DNA from: Schauerella fraxinea | Lineage (GTDB): Bacteria > Pseudomonadota > Gammaproteobacteria > Burkholderiales > Burkholderiaceae_B | DNA length: 64,000 nt | NCBI GenBank assembly: GCA_030849945.1 | Contig: JAVDKK010000004.1 | Coordinates: 310,001 to 374,000, forward strand | Reading direction: 5' to 3' | Part shown: positions 16,294 through 26,100 of the stretch, one piece after another | Position numbering within the stretch: position 1 is the stretch's first letter | Layout: each line of letters begins with the position of its first letter | The notes under the pieces: model-generated | Seen by the model: only the letters and a program-made list of their open reading frames with translations | The model's database searches: none | What the model was told of the DNA's origin: nothing | Program-made: the position numbers and the translations under genes

Positions 16294-16677
16294 ATGAGTA
16301 AATCCAACGATATCGCCAATCTCTATGGTCACTTCGAGGGCAACCCCGTCGAGTACCAGGAGTCGATGCAACAAAGCGACGCGCTGCACGCCCGATCCCG
16401 GTGGCCGCTTCTCGCCGCCACCGTGTTTTCCAGCGCCGCGCCGCCCCCCGTTGCTCGCGTGGCCGCAGCCGTCGTTGCCGCGGCCGACACGGCATCCCCG
16501 AGTGCCACCGTTTATGTCGATGCCGAGACCTCTACTGCGGCAAAAAAAGCGCAGTTTGTCGCCCCGCGACGAAAGGTGCTGAGCAGCGCTGCGTTGTCGG
16601 ATTGGGCGGCGACCACTGCCGCCACCGCGCCCACGGAAGCTGACGTCAGCGTCGCACGTCAATACGAAACAACGTGA
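16294..16677 (+). CDS. bcsP: Cellulose biosynthesis accessory protein, BcsP-like
   Basis: 127 residues from ATG 16294; the frame is open upstream to 16243, but the conserved part starts MSKSNDIANLYGHF, which resembles the N-terminus of the short BcsP/BcsR-type proteins (DI-x-LF-x-x-FGG...YQE). The rest is a low-complexity Ala/Thr/Val-rich region without a membrane anchor. These proteins lie just upstream of bcsQ in betaproteobacteria and are thought to help localise or regulate the synthase. The stop overlaps the GTG start of bcsQ, supporting co-translation. Identification rests on the N-terminal pattern and position. Confidence 0.65.
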   Translation: MSKSNDIANLYGHFEGNPVEYQESMQQSDALHARSRWPLLAATVFSSAAPPPVARVAAAVVAAADTASPSATVYVDAETSTAAKKAQFVAPRRKVLSSAALSDWAATTAATAPTEADVSVARQYETT

Positions 16678-17456
16678 TCATCGTCGCGTTGGTGTCCACC
16701 AAAGGCGGGGTCGGCCGTACGACGCTCACGGCCAATCTGGCTGTGGCGTTGAGCGACCAGGGTCGCACCGTCTACGCCGTGGAAATGGATCCGCAAAACA
16801 GCCTGCAATGGCATCTGGGTTGTGCGCCCGGTAATGTCGACGGTCTGGCGCGTGCCACCGTCGCGGGTGCCGCGTGGCGCAACGCGACCCGTACGGTGGG
16901 TAAGGTGACGCTGCTGCCGCATGGCGCATTGGACGAAGTCGATCGGCTCGCCTTCGAGCAAGCGCTCTACGCGCAGCCCGATCTGCTGCACCGGCATTTG
17001 CTGGCGCTGGCCGTGCCCGACGACGCCGTGGTGCTGATCGACACGGCCAGCGGCCCGTCGGTTTATCAGCGTCAGGCCTTGCGCGCAGCCGATATCGCAC
17101 TCATCGTCATGCTGCCCGATGCGGCCTCGTTTGCCGGCATGACTACCATGACGCAGCAAGTGCAGGCCCATGGCCGCACAGGCGCCAAGTTTTTCGATAC
17201 TGCCGTCATCGTCAACCAGATCGACAACGCCCGCCAGCTCGCCAAGGATGTGGTGCGCGTGTTGCCCGGTGCCTTGGACGATGTGCCGATGGGCCGAATT
17301 CATCGCGATGAGTCGGTCGCCGAAGCCCTTGCCTGCCAAGCCTTCGTCGTCGACTACGCGCCCAACTCCATGGCCGTCGCCGATATCGCGCTATGTGCGC
17401 AAGCTTTGGGCGCGCGCATCGACGCCGCCCAATTCGCACAGGACGCGCAGGCATGA
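16674..17456 (+). CDS. bcsQ: Cellulose biosynthesis ATPase BcsQ (WssA/MinD-like)
   Basis: 260 residues from a GTG at 16674 overlapping the bcsP stop. It begins MIIVALVSTKGGVGRTT, a deviant Walker A with the signature lysine K10 of ParA/MinD ATPases, followed by VYAVEMDPQNSLQWHLG and VVLIDTASGPS. Family members (BcsQ/YhjQ, WssA) bind ATP at the membrane and position the cellulose synthase at the cell pole or stabilise it. It is the second gene of the operon, and its stop overlaps the bcsA start in ATGA. Confidence 0.92.
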   Translation: MIIVALVSTKGGVGRTTLTANLAVALSDQGRTVYAVEMDPQNSLQWHLGCAPGNVDGLARATVAGAAWRNATRTVGKVTLLPHGALDEVDRLAFEQALYAQPDLLHRHLLALAVPDDAVVLIDTASGPSVYQRQALRAADIALIVMLPDAASFAGMTTMTQQVQAHGRTGAKFFDTAVIVNQIDNARQLAKDVVRVLPGALDDVPMGRIHRDESVAEALACQAFVVDYAPNSMAVADIALCAQALGARIDAAQFAQDAQA

Positions 17457-19693
17457 CCCCGCACCCGGTCACCCCGCCGCACGCATCGCCCTCGTTGGGA
17501 CCGGCGGGATCTGCACGGGCGACGCGCGGGTTGCGCCGGTTCGCCGGCCGTGGCATCCGCATCGCCGCACTGCTGGTTTCGGCAGTGCTGCTGGGGCTGG
17601 CGATCACCGTGCCGCTCGATCTCGAGCAGCAATTCGGCTTTGCCGTCAGCACCTTTGTGGTGGCCTTGATTCTGCGCCGGTTTGCCAACCGGTTGGCGGT
17701 GCTGATGATGATCGTGCTGTCCTGCACGGCCTCGCTGCGCTATCTGTACTGGCGCGTGACTGAAACGGTCGCATTCGAAACCACGGTGGACGCGATTTTC
17801 GGCTGGGGCCTGGTTGCCGCCGAGCTGTATGCACTCACGGTGCTGCTGTTGGGCTATTTGCAAACGGCCTGGCCCCTGCAGCGTCAGCCGGTGCCGTTAC
17901 CTGCCGACAGCCGCACGTGGCCCACGGTCGACGTGTTCATTCCCACCTACAACGAATCGTTGAACGTGGTGCGGCAGAGCGTGTTTGCCGCGCTCACGCT
18001 GGATTGGCCGGCGGACAAGGTGCAGGTGTTCGTGCTCGACGATGGCCGCCGCCCGGAGTTTCGCGCCTTCTGCGAGGAAGTCGGCGCCGGCTACATCACG
18101 CGCGAAGATAATCGCCACGCGAAAGCCGGCAACCTGAATTGGGCGCTCACGCAAACCGACAGCGAGTATGTGGCGATCTTCGATTGCGATCACGTGCCCA
18201 CGCGTTCGTTCCTGCAGATCGGCATGGGCTGGTTTCTCAAAGATGCCAAGCTGGCGATGCTGCAAACGCCGCACTTCTTCTTCTCGCCCGATCCGTTCGA
18301 GAAGAACCTGCACACGTTTCGCAAAGTGCCCAACGAAGGCGAGTTATTCTACGGCCTGGTTCAGGACGGAAACGACCTGTGGAACGCATCCTTCTTTTGC
18401 GGCTCGTGCGCCATCCTGCGGCGCAAGCCCTTGCTTGAGATTGGCGGTGTGGCGACCGAAACCGTTACCGAAGATGCGCACACGGCACTCAAGCTCAGCC
18501 GCGCAGGCTACGACACCGCCTATCTGGGGTTGCCGCAGGCAGCCGGACTTGCGACGGAAAGCCTGTCGGCCCACATCGGTCAACGCGTGCGCTGGGCGCG
18601 CGGCATGGCCCAGATCTGCCGAATCGATAATCCGTTGCTGGGACGCGGGCTGAATCTGGGTCAGCGGCTGTGCTATCTCAACGCCATGCTGCATTTCTTC
18701 TACGGCTTGCCACGATTGGTGTTTCTGACGGCGCCGCTGGCTTATCTGTTTTTCGGTGCCCACGTGTTTCAGGCCTCGGCGCTGATGATCACGGTGTATG
18801 CGCTGCCGCACATCTTTCATGCCAGCATCACCAACTCGCGCATCCAGGGACGCTTCCGGCATTCGTTCTGGAACGAAGTCTACGAAACGGTGTTGGCCTG
18901 GTACATCATGCGGCCCGTGCTGCTGGCGATGATCAATCCCCGACTGGGAAAATTCAACGTGACCGCCAAGGGTGGCGTGATCGAGCAGGCCTACTTCGAC
19001 AAGACGATGGCCAAGCCCTACCTCGTGCTGTTGGCGCTCAATCTGGCGGGTCTCGCCGTCGGTGTCTATCATCTGGCCGTGGGCACCGTCACGCCCGACG
19101 TGATGATCACCATCGCCATCAACCTGGGCTGGACGATCTACAACATCGTGATCACGAGCGCCAGCGCCGCGGTGGCTGCGGAGTCGTTGCAAATGCGCGG
19201 CGATCCCCGTGTGGCCGTCACCCTGCGCGCCATGATCGGGCTGGCAGACGGCAAGACCATCGCCTGCGAAACGTCCGATTATTCGCAAACGGGTGTGGGC
19301 ATCACGCTGCCAGATGGCGTCGACATTCCCTCCGGCACGGCCTTGCATGTGTCGCTTTTTCGCGGCGATGAAGAAGGCGTTTTCCCGGCGACCGTGGTCT
19401 TCAGCCGCGGCGAACGGCTGGGTCTGCAGTTCGACACGCTGTCGGTCAACCAGCAAGTGGAACTGTCGCAGTTGACGTTCGCGCGCGCCGATACGTGGGC
19501 CAACAGTTGGGGGCAACGCACGGCGGACAAACCGCTTACCGCCCTGTACGAAATCACCGCGATCGGCATGGGCGGCATGAGCATGCTGCTGCGCCAAACC
19601 GTCAAAGCTTTCTTTCCGCGCTGGTCGCGCGCCTATGTGGCGGCACGCCGCAAACCTGTTATGCCCGCCCCCGAAACGAGACTGCCATCATGA
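17453..19693 (+). CDS. bcsA: Cellulose synthase catalytic subunit BcsA
   Basis: 746 residues from ATG 17453. It polymerises UDP-glucose into beta-1,4-glucan in the inner membrane and extrudes the chain. All processive GT2 motifs are present: DDG at 196-198, DCD at 244-246, FFCGSC at 314-319, TED at 339-341 and QRVRW at 377-381. N-terminal helices cover about residues 33-140, and further helices about 405-575. A C-terminal PilZ domain has RGDPR at 582-586 and DYSQTG at 609-614, i.e. intact RxxxR and DxSxxG motifs, so c-di-GMP activation is expected. It overlaps bcsQ and bcsB by four bases each. Confidence 0.97.
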   Translation: MTPHPVTPPHASPSLGPAGSARATRGLRRFAGRGIRIAALLVSAVLLGLAITVPLDLEQQFGFAVSTFVVALILRRFANRLAVLMMIVLSCTASLRYLYWRVTETVAFETTVDAIFGWGLVAAELYALTVLLLGYLQTAWPLQRQPVPLPADSRTWPTVDVFIPTYNESLNVVRQSVFAALTLDWPADKVQVFVLDDGRRPEFRAFCEEVGAGYITREDNRHAKAGNLNWALTQTDSEYVAIFDCDHVPTRSFLQIGMGWFLKDAKLAMLQTPHFFFSPDPFEKNLHTFRKVPNEGELFYGLVQDGNDLWNASFFCGSCAILRRKPLLEIGGVATETVTEDAHTALKLSRAGYDTAYLGLPQAAGLATESLSAHIGQRVRWARGMAQICRIDNPLLGRGLNLGQRLCYLNAMLHFFYGLPRLVFLTAPLAYLFFGAHVFQASALMITVYALPHIFHASITNSRIQGRFRHSFWNEVYETVLAWYIMRPVLLAMINPRLGKFNVTAKGGVIEQAYFDKTMAKPYLVLLALNLAGLAVGVYHLAVGTVTPDVMITIAINLGWTIYNIVITSASAAVAAESLQMRGDPRVAVTLRAMIGLADGKTIACETSDYSQTGVGITLPDGVDIPSGTALHVSLFRGDEEGVFPATVVFSRGERLGLQFDTLSVNQQVELSQLTFARADTWANSWGQRTADKPLTALYEITAIGMGGMSMLLRQTVKAFFPRWSRAYVAARRKPVMPAPETRLPS

Positions 19694-21966
19694 CCACCCC
19701 CAGCATTCGCGCCCGAGGCCCGAAGCACCGCCGCGCACTGCTCACCGTATTGGCCGCGATGATCGGCGTATCGAACGTGGGTGGCGTGTGGGCCGCCGCC
19801 GCAGCCGATGCCCTGGCCACGACAGCCTCGGCGCCGGCGTCACCCAGCGGCGTTCGCACCTACCGCCTCACGCTCAAGGAGCTGGGCGCGCAATATCCGC
19901 TCAATCTGGCGGGCGTGGACGGCACCAATGGCGTGCCTTTCGGCGTGCGGGCCGACGAGATCGTCACCGCTGCGCGCGTCAGTCTGAACTATGCCTACTC
20001 GCCGGCACTGCTGCCGGACCTGTCGCATATCAATGTGATGGTCAATGGCGAAGTGGCGCACAGCATTCCTGTGCCGAAAGAGGACGCGGGCAAATCGCTC
20101 AAGACCGACATCGATCTGCCGGTGCGTCTGATCACCGATTTCAATCGTCTGAATCTGCAGCTCATCGGCCACTACACGATGGGGTGCGAAGATCCGCTGC
20201 ATTCGAGCTTGTGGGCCAACGTGGCCAACGACAGTGTGCTCGAGCTGACCGTCGCGCCGCTCAAACTGCAGAACGATCTGGCGCTGTTGCCGTTGCCGTT
20301 TTTCGACCGCCGTGATGTACGCCCGCTCGACCTGCCGTTCGTGATGGTGGGCCAGCCCGACAGCGCCCTGCTCGAAGCCGCGGGCACGTTGTCGTCCTGG
20401 TTCGGTGCGCTCGCCAGCTATCGCGGCGCACGCTTCCCCGTGAGCCTGGACGCTTTGCCCAAAACCGGCAATGCCATCGTCTTGCTCGCAGGCACGGCCA
20501 CCCTGCCCGGCATGACCCTGCCTGCCGCGCAAGCACCCACGATTTCGTTGCAGCCCAACCCCAACGATCCGATGGGCAAGCTGCTCGTGATTTCGGGCCG
20601 GGACGCCGCGCAAGTGAAAACGGCGGCTGCCGCATTGGCATTGGGTACGCAGGCGCTATCGGGCCAGACGGCGACCATCGTCAAGTTCGATGCGCTGGCG
20701 CCGCGCACTCCCTATGACGCGCCCAACTGGGTGCGTAGCGATCGCCCGGTGTCGTTCGGCGAGCTGGCCGCGTCACGCGATCTGAACGTCGCCGGTTATC
20801 GGCCCGACATCGTGCGCGTCAATTTGCGCCTGCCGCCCGATCTGTTCGCCCTGCGCGACAAAGGCGTGCCGGTCGATCTGAAGTATCGCTATACGCCTCG
20901 GCCGACCAACGATAAATCCACGCTCAACATCAACCTGAATCGCGACTTCCTGCAATCGATTCCGCTGAAGTCGGTCGAGCAATTGGGCGGCACCGATTCG
21001 CTGGTCGGCAAACTCTTGAGCGACGACACCTTGCCCGCCGACAAGCGCCTGCAGATCCCGCTCTTCATGCTGCCGCCACGCTCGCAGATGCAGTTGCATT
21101 ACTACTACGACTATCTCAAGCAGGGTGAATGCCGCGATGTGATCATCGACAATGTGCGCGGCGCCATCGATCCCGATTCGACGATCGATATCTCCGGCTA
21201 TTCGCACTTCATGGCGATGCCCAACCTGGCCGCATTCGACCAGGCCGGCTTCCCCTTCACGCGCTTGGCCGACTTATCTGAAACCGCCGTGGTGTTGCCG
21301 GAAAACCCCACCGCACGCGACTACAGCGCCTATCTCGCGCTGGTGGGACGACTGGGCGAATCGACCGGCTATCCGGCAACGGCCGTGACCGTGGCGAGTG
21401 CGAACCAGATCGACGCGCAACGCAACAAAGATCTGATCGTGATTGGATCGGGCAAAAACCAGCCTTTGCTCACCAAATGGGCGCAGTTCATGCCAGGCAA
21501 CATCGAAGGCGCCGACAAGCGCTTCGTGATGTCCGATCTGGTGTATCGCCTGTCGGGCTGGGGCAGCGCACCGGTGCGGCGCGATGCCATTACGTTGTCG
21601 AGCGACGGGTCGGACGCCATCCTGGCCGGATTCGAGTCCCCCCTGCAGCCTGGCCGCAGCGTGGTCGTGGTCGCAGGCAATCGTCCGGAAGGGCTGGACG
21701 ACGTGGTCAACGCACTCCTGGTGTCGGAAAACGCCGAGCACCGGATCGAAGGCAGTCTGGCCATCATTCGCGGCAAACAGGTCGATAGCGTGGTCGCCGA
21801 TCAAACCTACTACGCCGGCGAGCTCGAACCGCTTCAGTATGCCGCGTGGTACTTCAGCCGCCATCCGGTGATGTTCCTGCTGGCTTGCCTGGCCGGTGCG
21901 GCGTTGCTGGCGAGCCTGCTGTTCCTGTCGTTGCGCAAGCGCGCCAAGCGGAGGCTCAAGGCGTGA
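19690..21966 (+). CDS. bcsB: Cellulose synthase periplasmic subunit BcsB
   Basis: 758 residues from ATG 19690 (overlapping the bcsA stop). An N-terminal signal-like segment (about residues 16-38) is followed by a large periplasmic part beginning YRLTLKELGAQYPLNLAGVDG, typical of BcsB, with alternating carbohydrate-binding and flavodoxin-like domains. A single C-terminal transmembrane helix (PVMFLLACLAGAALLASLLF) and a basic tail anchor it beside BcsA. BcsB guides the glucan across the periplasm and is required for synthase activity. The bcsZ start follows with a one-base overlap. Confidence 0.95.
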   Translation: MTTPSIRARGPKHRRALLTVLAAMIGVSNVGGVWAAAAADALATTASAPASPSGVRTYRLTLKELGAQYPLNLAGVDGTNGVPFGVRADEIVTAARVSLNYAYSPALLPDLSHINVMVNGEVAHSIPVPKEDAGKSLKTDIDLPVRLITDFNRLNLQLIGHYTMGCEDPLHSSLWANVANDSVLELTVAPLKLQNDLALLPLPFFDRRDVRPLDLPFVMVGQPDSALLEAAGTLSSWFGALASYRGARFPVSLDALPKTGNAIVLLAGTATLPGMTLPAAQAPTISLQPNPNDPMGKLLVISGRDAAQVKTAAAALALGTQALSGQTATIVKFDALAPRTPYDAPNWVRSDRPVSFGELAASRDLNVAGYRPDIVRVNLRLPPDLFALRDKGVPVDLKYRYTPRPTNDKSTLNINLNRDFLQSIPLKSVEQLGGTDSLVGKLLSDDTLPADKRLQIPLFMLPPRSQMQLHYYYDYLKQGECRDVIIDNVRGAIDPDSTIDISGYSHFMAMPNLAAFDQAGFPFTRLADLSETAVVLPENPTARDYSAYLALVGRLGESTGYPATAVTVASANQIDAQRNKDLIVIGSGKNQPLLTKWAQFMPGNIEGADKRFVMSDLVYRLSGWGSAPVRRDAITLSSDGSDAILAGFESPLQPGRSVVVVAGNRPEGLDDVVNALLVSENAEHRIEGSLAIIRGKQVDSVVADQTYYAGELEPLQYAAWYFSRHPVMFLLACLAGAALLASLLFLSLRKRAKRRLKA

Positions 21967-23189
21967 TGACGCGCATGCATTCCTGGCGCGGCGCGCTCAG
22001 CATGGCGAGCCGTGTGGCGGCCTTGGCAGGTCTGGCGCTTGGCGCCGTTGCCGCGCAAGCCGCCGCACCGGTGTGCCCCGCCATGCCGTGGCCCTTGTGG
22101 CAGGAATTCGAACAGCGCTTCATCCAGCCCGATGGCCGCGTGCTCGATGCCAGCACGCCCGAAAAGCACACGTCATCGGAAGGCCAGTCATACGGCATGT
22201 TTTTCGCGTTGGTCGCCAACGATCGCGCGCAGTTCGATCGTCTTTGGGGATGGACGGTGGATAACCTGTTTGCCGGCGATGCGGCCGCGCGGCTGCCGGC
22301 CTGGTTCTGGGGCCTGGCGCCCGACGGCACCTGGCGCGTGCTCGATGCCAACTCGGCCTCCGATGCCGATTTATGGTTTGTGTATGCCCTGCTGGAAGCC
22401 GGTCGCGCCTGGCAACGGCCCGACTACACGGCGGCCGCCAAACAATTGCTCACGCGCATCGAGCAGGAAGAAGTCGTCACGCTGCCGGGCCTGGGGCCCA
22501 TGTTGCTGCCGGGAAAAGTGGGGTTTGCCACGCCGCAAGGCGAATGGCGTCTGAACGCCAGCTATCTGCCGTTGCCGCTGCTGCGCCGCTTCGCCGCGGA
22601 GCACCCGCAGGGCCCCTGGCGCGCGATTGCCAACGAAACGGCACGCGTTTACGAAGGCGGTCACAGCACGGGGTTCGTCGCCGACTGGATCGGCTACAAG
22701 CGCGACGCTACCGGACAAGGCCATTTCTACACCGATCCAGTGAAAGGCGATGTCGGCAGCTACGACGCGATCCGCAGTTATATGTGGGCCGGCATGACAC
22801 CGAAGAGCGATCCGCAGGCCGCTCGCCTGCAGCAGGCCACGCGCGGCCTGGCACTGGCGACGGGCCAAACCGGTGAGCCGCCCGAGACCGTGACGATCGC
22901 CACCGGCCTAGGGCGCGGCACCACCGACTTCGGATTCTCCGCCGCCCTGCTGCCTTACTTGCACACCACCGGCCAGCACGCCGAGCGCGATCGCCTGAAG
23001 GCGCGGGTGCTGGCGCGCATGGATCAGGCGCGCGCCGCCGCCGATGCCGCGAAAACGCAGGCGCCTTACTACCACTACGTGCTCAGCCTGTTCAGCCTCG
23101 GCTGGCTGGACGGCCGCTACCGCTTCGGCGATCGCGGCAGCCTGAATCTCTCCTGGAAAAAAGCATGTTCAAGCGCCACCGCACCCTAG
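21966..23189 (+). CDS. bcsZ: Periplasmic endo-1,4-beta-glucanase BcsZ (GH8)
   Basis: 407 residues from ATG 21966 (TGATG junction with bcsB; a GTG at 21963 is an alternative). Signal peptide to about residue 33. The general acid is E72 in KHTSSEGQSYGMFF and the probable base or substrate aspartate is D267 in YDAIRSYMWAGM, both matching GH8 cellulases. The enzyme trims or edits cellulose chains in the periplasm and is needed for proper export in many species. The last 25 bases overlap the start of bcsC. Confidence 0.95.
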   Translation: MTRMHSWRGALSMASRVAALAGLALGAVAAQAAAPVCPAMPWPLWQEFEQRFIQPDGRVLDASTPEKHTSSEGQSYGMFFALVANDRAQFDRLWGWTVDNLFAGDAAARLPAWFWGLAPDGTWRVLDANSASDADLWFVYALLEAGRAWQRPDYTAAAKQLLTRIEQEEVVTLPGLGPMLLPGKVGFATPQGEWRLNASYLPLPLLRRFAAEHPQGPWRAIANETARVYEGGHSTGFVADWIGYKRDATGQGHFYTDPVKGDVGSYDAIRSYMWAGMTPKSDPQAARLQQATRGLALATGQTGEPPETVTIATGLGRGTTDFGFSAALLPYLHTTGQHAERDRLKARVLARMDQARAAADAAKTQAPYYHYVLSLFSLGWLDGRYRFGDRGSLNLSWKKACSSATAP

Positions 23190-26100
23190 CCGCCGGTATG
23201 CTCGCGCTCGCACTCGGTCACGCGGCATACGCGCAGACCGATGCGCTCACGCTTCTGATCCAACAGGGTCAGTACTGGCAAAAGCAAAGCAACCCCGAAC
23301 GGGCGACCGAAGCATGGCAAAAGCTCCTGCGCATCGACCCCAATCAACCCGATGCCCTGCTGGGCCTGGGACAAGTGGCGTTGAGCGCCAATCAGCCCGA
23401 ACGCGCGATGCAGTATTTGACGCAACTGCGCTCGGTGGCACCCGAGGCGCCGCAAACGATACGGCTGCAGCAGGCCATTGCGTTAAGCCAGGGCGACGGC
23501 AAGCAAAAACTCTCGGAAGCGCGCCTCGCGGCGCAGGCAGGCGAACTGGATCGGGCGGTCGACGGCTACCGCGCCGCGCTAACCGGCGTCGCCGCGCCGC
23601 AAGGTCAGGTCGCGTTGGAGTACTACGAGCGGCTTGCCTATCAACCGGCAAACCGGGATGAAGCCATTGCCGGCTTGGCACGCCTGTCGCGCGATTCACC
23701 GGCCGACATGGAAGTGCAATTGGCCTATGCGCAAGCACTGACGCTCAATCCCGCGACGCGCGTGAGCGGCATCGAACAACTGCAAAAGCTCTCGCAGCGA
23801 TCGGATATCGGCGGTGCGGCACGCGAGCGCTGGCGCGCAGGATTGACGTTTTTTGGCGAAGCCCCGCCGGCATCGACGGCGCCGTTGTTTCAAGCCTATC
23901 TTGCGGTGCAGCCCGATGACGAAGACATCAAAAAACTCGCCGCCAATATCGGCAAATCGACTGGCGGCAGTGGCGGTGGCAATGCCGCGCCCGCGGCCGA
24001 CCCCGTACGCCTGCGCACGGCGGCCGGTTTCAGAGCGCTCGATCGCGCCGACCTGACGGCGGCCGAAGCCGAGTTCGGTGCGGCATTGCGTGCGCGTCCC
24101 AACGATGCCGAAGCCCTGGGAGGCTTGGGCATTTTGCGGCTGCGCCAGGAAAGTTTCGCCGAAGCGCGCGCGCTGCTGACCCGCGCCACTGCGCAAGGCG
24201 GCGGCGCCCGATGGCGCAATGCGCTCGATAGCGCCACGTACTGGACCCTCTATAACCAGGCGGCCACGGCTCGCGCCGCCGGCGATAGCGCTGGGGCGCA
24301 GAGTCTGCTGCGCCAGGCATTGAGCATCGACGCCGAGAGTGCGGCCGCGCAGAATGCGATGGCCGAGTTGCAAGTCGCCTCGGGCCGACTCGACCTCGCG
24401 CAGGCCATTTACGAACGCGTACTCAACCGCCATCCCAACGATGCCCAAGCCGTGCGCGGGCTGGCCGAAGTGCTGGCCGAAAGCGGCCAGACCGCACAAG
24501 CACAGGCATTCGTGAGCGGTCTCAGCGCCTCGCAGCGGGCGGCGCAAGGCGATGGATCGCAACTGAAGGCTGCGGTCTCGGGTGGCGCGGCGCGTGCCGC
24601 GATGCAGCGCGGCGATGTGGCCGCAGCCCAAAACGCCTTGCAGCAAGCCGTGCGCGACGATCCCCTCAACCCCTGGTTGAATGCCGAACTGGCCCGCGTG
24701 TATTTGAAGCGTGGCGATACGGCGGAAGCGCGCCGCGTGATGGGCGCACTCACCACGCGCAGCGGTCAACCGCAAAGCCTGTATGCCAGCGCCATGATTG
24801 CGGCCGAGGCCGGCGATCAACGCGGCGCGCTCGCGACGTTGGGCACCATTGCGCCCAGCGATCGCACGCCCGAAATGGCGCAGTTCGAAAAGCGCGTCTG
24901 GGTGCGCTCGCAAGCCGAGTTGGCCTCGCGCATGAGCCAATCCGGACGCCGGCTCGAAGCCATTCGGCTGCTGGGTGAAGCCCTGCCCTACGCCAACCAG
25001 GATCCCGACATGCTCGGCGCAGTGGCAAGCGCCTATGTGGACGTGGGCGATACGCCCCGCGCGTTGAATCTGCTGCGCGGCGCGATGGGTACGCAGCCCA
25101 CGCCCGCTCTCAAGCTCCAGTATGCGCAGGTGTTGCTTAAAGCGGGCCAGGACGTCGAGCTCGTCAATGTACTGCGCGATCTGCAAGCGCAACCGCTCAG
25201 CCGTGCCGATCAGGTCGCCTACGACGATCTGCGTGCCCGTTATGTGATCCGCCAGGCCGATGCGCTGCGCGAGCGTGGCGATCTGGTCGCGGCCTACGAC
25301 ACGCTGTCGCCGGTGTTGGCCGAGAAGCCCGAAGACGTGGGCGCCGTGGGTGCACTGGCGCGCATGTATGCCGCCGCCGGTGACTATCCGCAAGCGCTCG
25401 ATCTGTACAAGCAATTGCAAGCGCGCAACGCCGACAGCCTCGACGTGCAATTGGGCGCGGCGCAAATGGCCACGCAGTTGAAAGACTATGCCTATGCCGA
25501 ACAAGCCATCGATCGGGCGCTGACGATCGCGCCGCGCAATGCCGACGTCTTGACCGCAGCGGCGCGCCTTTATCGCGACCAAGGCAAAACCGGTAAGGCC
25601 GCAGACTTCTTCAAGCAGGCCTTGGCCGCGCGCGGCAGCAACGGCACTGCCGCACCACTGTCGGCAAACGCGGCCACGTCTGCCAATCCTTTCGTGGGCC
25701 TTCCCGGCCAGCGCGCGCAGGCAGCCGCCAATGGGGGTGCCGCCGCGGTGCCCGTGCCGGCAGCATTCGCGCCGCGCGCAGGCACGGCAGGGGGCTATCT
25801 GCCGCCGCCCGTGGCTGCGATGCCGCCCACCGCACGCTATGCCGCACCGGGTGCCGCAGCCCCGCAATATGCAGCGTATGCGGCAGGCGCCACCGCGCCG
25901 CCCTATGGTTCACCGGCAAGCGTGCCGGCCGCGTACGACAACGTGCCGAACTATGGTGGTGGCGCGCCGGTGCCCCCCGGCTACGGCGGCGCGGCGTATC
26001 CCGCTCCCGGCTACGGCACCCAGCCCGCCATGGGCAACCCGGCAGGCGGCAACGCGCCGCTCTCGATACAAGACGAGCTCAATCAACTGCTTGCGCTGCG

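Noticed and set aside
23696..25867. 723-codon open frame antisense to bcsC
   Set aside because: Arg/His/Gly-rich composition with no recognisable motif and fully inside the TPR-coding region; a GC-driven shadow.
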